Assembly (NCBI GenBank): GCA_905215575.1
Contig: CAJMQV010000106.1
Coordinates: forward strand, 1 to 6,767
Direction of reading: 5' to 3'
Length of the DNA stretch: 6,767 bases
Source of the DNA: an uncultured bacterium
GTDB lineage: Bacteria > Bacteroidota > Bacteroidia > Bacteroidales > Bacteroidaceae
Positions 4,997-6,767 of the stretch are shown here, piece by piece. Under the pieces are notes generated by a model that saw nothing but the letters and a program-made list of their open reading frames with translations, did no database searches and was not told the DNA's origin. Within the stretch, counting starts at the first letter, position 1; every line of letters begins with the position of its first letter. Position numbers and translations under genes: made by a program.

Positions 4997-5025
4997 TTGA
5001 CTTTTATGAGAAAATATTCTATTAT
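4997..5025 (+). promoter_or_regulatory. Rightward promoter of the ImmR-like/ImmA operon
   Basis: TTGACT (4997-5002), a 17-base spacer, and TATTAT (5020-5025): each hexamer matches 5 of 6 consensus bases with ideal spacing. Operator O2 sits in the spacer and overlaps the first -10 bases, so a bound repressor would block polymerase. The predicted start is near 5032, giving a leader of about 168 nt to the ATG at 5200. It points toward the leftward promoter. Confidence 0.72.
5008..5021. promoter_or_regulatory. Operator O2, within the rightward promoter
   Basis: GAGAAAATATTCTA matches the palindrome GAGAA-N4-TTCTC in 9 of 10 arm positions. It occupies the spacer of the rightward promoter, 34 bp centre-to-centre from O1 and 31 bp from O3, about three helical turns each. 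Confidence 0.78.
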
Positions 5026-5038
5026 ACAAATAGGCGAT

Positions 5039-5052
5039 ATGAATATATTCTC
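5039..5052. promoter_or_regulatory. Operator O3, weaker copy
   Basis: ATGAATATATTCTC keeps one full half-site (TTCTC) and three of five bases of the other. It lies at about +8 to +21 of the rightward promoter, mirroring O4. It is the weakest of the six by match, which could give graded occupancy. Confidence 0.6.
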
Positions 5053-5101
5053 TTAAATCCAGTCTTTTAAATTGGCGTTTATTGACTGTCCTTTGTGTTA
5101 C

Positions 5102-5115
5102 GAGAATGTTTTCTC
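5102..5115. promoter_or_regulatory. Operator O4, perfect GAGAA-N4-TTCTC
   Basis: GAGAATGTTTTCTC has two perfect half-sites. It lies at about +7 to +20 of the leftward promoter, where a bound repressor would block initiation or early elongation. Its centre is 63 bp from O3, about six helical turns. Confidence 0.8.
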
Positions 5116-5127
5116 TTTACACACCCT

Positions 5128-5156
5128 ACTATACGAGAATATTTTCTTTTTGTCAA
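5128..5156 (-). promoter_or_regulatory. Leftward early promoter (Cro-like gene and replication operon)
   Basis: On the minus strand, TTGACA (5156-5151, perfect) is followed by a 17-base spacer and TATAGT (5133-5128, 5/6). This is the best promoter in the window. Operator O5 lies wholly in the spacer. The predicted start is near 5121, leaving a leader of about 168 nt to the Cro-like ATG at 4953, the same length as the rightward leader. It should be silent in the lysogen and drive lytic genes after repressor loss. Confidence 0.8.
5135..5148. promoter_or_regulatory. Operator O5, within the leftward promoter
   Basis: GAGAATATTTTCTT matches 9 of 10 palindrome arm positions and fills the spacer between -35 and -10 of the leftward promoter. 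It mirrors O2. Centre spacing is 33 bp to O4 and 31 bp to O6. Confidence 0.78.
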
Positions 5157-5165
5157 TACTTTTTC

Positions 5166-5179
5166 GAGATTTTTTTCTC
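5166..5179. promoter_or_regulatory. Operator O6, next to the ImmR-like ribosome binding site
   Basis: GAGATTTTTTTCTC matches 9 of 10 arm positions and is flanked by C and G, extending the outer dyad to CGAGA/TCTCG. It lies at about -58 to -45 of the leftward promoter, just upstream of the ribosome binding site of the ImmR-like gene, mirroring O1. Confidence 0.75.
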
Positions 5180-5199
5180 GTATTAGAAGGGAGATTATT

Positions 5200-5613
5200 A
5201 TGACTCTAAAAGACCGCGTAAAAACACTTGCGCAAGAACGCGGTATCAGCTTGCCAGCACTTGAATCAGAACTCGGTTTCGGTAACAGCACCATCGTAAA
5301 ATGGGATAAATCAACGCCAAACGCCGACAAGTTAAATGCCGTTGCAAAATATTTCGGTGTTACTATGGATTATCTATTGAATGGGGAAAATAAAGACTCA
5401 CTCCCACTTACAACTAAAGATGAGCGGGATATTGAAAAAATTATTAATCAAACAAAAGAACAGTTGCTTTCCCAGGAAGGGTTAATGTTTGACGGTGATC
5501 CTGCCAGTCCAGAAGCGGTAGAGTCCATTTTAGCCGCTATGCAAATCGGCATGGAAATGGCAAAGAAAAAGAATAAGGAAAAATATACTCCTAAAAAATA
5601 TAAAAAGGACTAG
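5200..5613 (+). CDS. ImmR-like XRE-family prophage repressor (137 aa)
   Basis: Residues 1-61 are an XRE helix-turn-helix domain (ISLPALESELGFGNSTIVKW, then LNAVAKYFGVTMDYLLNGEN). A helical C-terminal region follows (DERDIEKIINQTKEQLLSQE, then LMFDGDP, SPEAVESILAAMQIGMEMAK) and a lysine-rich tail ending KKYKKD. This layout matches the ImmR-type repressors of ICEBs1 and Firmicute prophages, which hold the element dormant and are cleaved by ImmA. The C-terminal part would give oligomerisation and the protease contact. It is not a LexA/CI-type self-cleaving repressor: no S24 domain is present. The start at 5200 has AGAAGGGAG upstream; a longer reading from 5095 runs through the operators and is rejected. 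The ImmA gene follows three bases after the stop. Expression is expected from the rightward promoter at 4997-5025, with autoregulation through the GAGAA-N4-TTCTC operators. Confidence 0.9.
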   Translation: MTLKDRVKTLAQERGISLPALESELGFGNSTIVKWDKSTPNADKLNAVAKYFGVTMDYLLNGENKDSLPLTTKDERDIEKIINQTKEQLLSQEGLMFDGDPASPEAVESILAAMQIGMEMAKKKNKEKYTPKKYKKD

Positions 5614-5616
5614 CCT

Positions 5617-6039
5617 ATGGATATAAAGAAAAGGGTTAACGCGCTAGTGCGAAAGCACCAAAGCAGAGATCCCTTTACAATCATCCGCGGACTGAATGTC
5701 ATCGTTATTTATGCTCCACTGGTCGGCGTTCGCGGCTTTTATCAGTATTTCCAACGGAACAATATTATCTATATAGATGAAAATCTTCCCAAGCATGAAC
5801 AAAGCTTTGTCTGTGCGCATGAGTTGGGACATATGTTCTTACATAAAAATGCGAATGCCATTTTCATGGACACTCGGACTCAATTCAATACTCACCGCTA
5901 CGAAGTGGAAGCGAACACTTTTGCGATGGAACTGCTGATTGGAGATGACATCCTTGCTGAATGTGAGGAATATACGATTGACCAGATATCCCATCTACTA
6001 GGATATCAAAAAGAACTAATTCAGCTTAGGCTACATTGA
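5617..6039 (+). CDS. immA: ImmA/IrrE-family metallopeptidase (anti-repressor)
   Basis: A 140-residue zinc peptidase of the M78 (DUF955) family. The catalytic motif HELGH is at residues 68-72 in the context CAHELGHMFLH, and the downstream helix YEVEANTFAMELL (95-107) carries a glutamate (E96 or E98) as the expected third zinc ligand. Family knowledge: ImmA of ICEBs1 cuts the ImmR repressor after DNA damage or quorum signals, derepressing excision and lytic genes. Here it lies three bases after the ImmR-like gene, with AAAAAGGA upstream of its ATG, so repressor and protease are co-produced and the protease must be held inactive until induction. It is at the short end of the family, but the core is complete. 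What activates it is not visible in the sequence. Confidence 0.93.
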   Translation: MDIKKRVNALVRKHQSRDPFTIIRGLNVIVIYAPLVGVRGFYQYFQRNNIIYIDENLPKHEQSFVCAHELGHMFLHKNANAIFMDTRTQFNTHRYEVEANTFAMELLIGDDILAECEEYTIDQISHLLGYQKELIQLRLH

Positions 6040-6051
6040 GAGGGAACTTGT

Positions 6052-6672
6052 ATGAAAAAGAACTATAATAAATGGGCTGCCTTATTCGGTGGCTGGTTTG
6101 GCTTACACAGATACATGGCCGGTGAAATAGGAATGGGAATTCTTTACACATGTACATCCGGAATTTTCTGCATTGGCTGGATTATTGATACAGTAAAAGC
6201 TTTCGCAAATTCAGACGGAGGAACTTCTTTTCACCTTCGACTAAAAAGCCTTCCAGTCCTCACGCCTAACGGAATTGTTTTAAAAGAAGACGAACTTTGT
6301 CATTATCAAGGCGCTGCATATACCGAAAAGAACTCTTCTCGCATTGCTGGTTACACTTCTCAACATGCGGGCGGCAGCGTAAGAATTGCTAAGGGATTAA
6401 GTGTACATACCGGTGGAACCGAACGACAAGCTGTCCGTGAAACATTAACCGAGAAATCAAACGGCATTCTTTATATAACAAACAAGAGAATTGTTTTCAT
6501 TGCACCAAAAAATGCCTTTGAAAAACCCATCAATTCACTTTCTGCCTATGTTCCAAATCAAGGACATATGGCATTCTTATTTGGGAATCAGTCTTTCGAT
6601 TTAATAACGGCAGATTCGTTTCGTATTAAAGATATTATCGATGGTATTCTAAACGGAATGCCTGTTAAATAA
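6052..6672 (+). CDS. TM2-domain membrane protein with C-terminal PH-like domain
   Basis: A 206-residue protein. Residues 6-52 are a TM2 domain, two membrane helices with the signature GGWFGLHRYMAGEIGMGILY and CIGWIIDTVKAF. A soluble region follows (about 60-130) with LKEDELCHYQGAAY and a Gly/Thr-rich stretch. Residues about 137-203 (SNGILYITNKRIVFIAPKNA onward) resemble bacterial PH/GRAM-like domains with the typical 'LyiTnkRivF' strand pair. The start is ATG with GAGAGGG about 7 bases upstream, 12 bases after the ImmA stop, so it is third in the lysogeny operon. TM2-PH proteins are also found in bacterial chromosomes; their function is poorly defined. Co-expression with the repressor suggests a lysogen trait such as exclusion at the membrane, or signal input to ImmA. 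Both are inference. Confidence 0.82.
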   Translation: MKKNYNKWAALFGGWFGLHRYMAGEIGMGILYTCTSGIFCIGWIIDTVKAFANSDGGTSFHLRLKSLPVLTPNGIVLKEDELCHYQGAAYTEKNSSRIAGYTSQHAGGSVRIAKGLSVHTGGTERQAVRETLTEKSNGILYITNKRIVFIAPKNAFEKPINSLSAYVPNQGHMAFLFGNQSFDLITADSFRIKDIIDGILNGMPVK

Positions 6673-6681
6673 AATGCAAAA

Positions 6682-6707
6682 CCGCCCGGTATTGGCGTAC
6701 CGAACGG
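6682..6707. terminator. Putative bidirectional terminator hairpin
   Basis: CGGTA (6687-6691) pairs with TACCG (6698-6702) around a 6-base loop, and CCG (6682-6684) pairs with CGG (6705-6707) outside a 2x2 mismatch. On the plus strand it is followed by CTTTACATAGATTTT. On the minus strand it is followed by TTTTGCATTTTA, the better T-run. Position right after the TM2 gene stop supports a terminator for the lysogeny operon, and for any gene converging from the right. Confidence 0.55.
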
Positions 6708-6709
6708 CT

Positions 6710-6767
6710 TTACATAGATTTTCTCTTGCCGGATGCCCGGCCAGATATAATCGAGTCCAAACGAATT
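6710..6767 (-). CDS. Possible C-terminal end of a convergent gene
   Basis: From the right edge, a minus-strand frame is open for 18 codons and ends in TAA at 6710-6712, reading ...LDSIISGRASGKRKSM. The stop lies three bases before the hairpin at 6682-6707, whose minus-strand T-run would terminate it. That arrangement fits the end of a convergent gene. The stretch is too short to identify, and a plus-strand frame is also open here, so this is tentative. Confidence 0.25.
   Translation of the reverse strand, partial: IRLDSIISGRASGKRKSM

Noticed and set aside
5021..5026. Perfect minus-strand TATAAT as the main promoter of the Cro-like gene
   Set aside because: No -35 box lies at 16-18 bases upstream (the bases there read like AATATA or GAATAT). 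The TTGACA-17-TATAGT promoter at 5128-5156 is far better, though a minor start here is possible.
4974..5179. CRISPR-like array from the repeated 14-mers
   Set aside because: The repeats are short palindromes at 31-34 and 63 bp centre spacing around two promoters and between two repressor genes, so they are operators. There are no cas genes.
5095..5199. N-terminal extension of the ImmR-like repressor from 5095
   Set aside because: It runs through the leftward promoter and operators O4-O6, has no ribosome binding site, and the HTH domain begins normally at the ATG at 5200.
6728..6741. GCCGG-ATGC-CCGGC inverted repeat near the right edge as terminator or attachment site
   Set aside because: It has no T-run and no second copy in the window, and may lie inside a coding frame running off the edge. 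There is not enough sequence to judge.

Overview
The window looks like the early region of a siphovirus-type prophage in a low-to-moderate GC Firmicute, most likely a clostridial or Lachnospiraceae-like host. The evidence is the consistent strong GGAGG ribosome binding sites, TTGACA/TATAAT-type promoters, and a gene set typical of such prophages: Gp157, a P-loop NTPase, a DUF669-like protein, a CHC2 primase, a DUF927-like helicase, an excisionase-like HTH protein, and an ImmR/ImmA pair. The host assignment rests on remembered family distribution, not on a search.

Layout. Positions 1-4275 are a tightly packed leftward (minus-strand) replication operon, read from right to left. It holds an excisionase-family HTH protein (4060-4275), a small tail-anchored protein (3867-4073), an unknown protein (3540-3851), Gp157 (2996-3490), a small unknown protein (2796-2996), an unknown 216-aa protein (2165-2815), a P-loop NTPase (1495-2154), a DUF669-like protein broken by one in-frame TGA (884-1498), a CHC2 zinc-finger primase (325-906), and the N-terminus of a DUF927-like protein running off the left edge (1-365). 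Most neighbours overlap or sit within about 15 bases, so translation is probably coupled.

Positions 4276-4767 hold a lone plus-strand gene for a predicted winged-helix protein with a C-terminal membrane anchor (4371-4676). It has its own promoter and hairpin. Converging on it is a 42-codon minus-strand membrane peptide gene (4627-4755), co-transcribed with the Cro-like repressor gene (4768-4953).

Positions 4954-5199 are the genetic switch. Six copies of the palindrome GAGAA-N4-TTCTC are arranged almost perfectly mirror-symmetrically about position 5077. Two strong promoters face each other here: TTGACT-17-TATTAT rightward and TTGACA-17-TATAGT leftward. Their transcripts would overlap by about 90 nt. 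Each promoter carries an operator near -50, one in the spacer and one at about +8 to +21, and each has a leader of about 168 nt. The two flanking repressors (61 and 137 aa) are about 43% identical over 61 ungapped residues.

Positions 5200-6672 are the rightward lysogeny operon: an ImmR-like repressor, an ImmA/IrrE-type HExxH metallopeptidase that probably inactivates it, and a TM2 plus PH-like membrane protein. A hairpin follows at 6682-6707, then possibly the 3' end of a convergent gene.

Working model (inference): the rightward promoter maintains lysogeny through the ImmR-like repressor. ImmA cleavage of that repressor releases the leftward promoter, which drives the Cro-like protein, the excisionase-like protein and replication. 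The most unusual items are the mirror-image six-operator face-to-face switch, the nonsense codon in the DUF669-like gene, and the pair of convergent membrane-protein genes whose overlapping ends encode nearly the same peptide from opposite strands.
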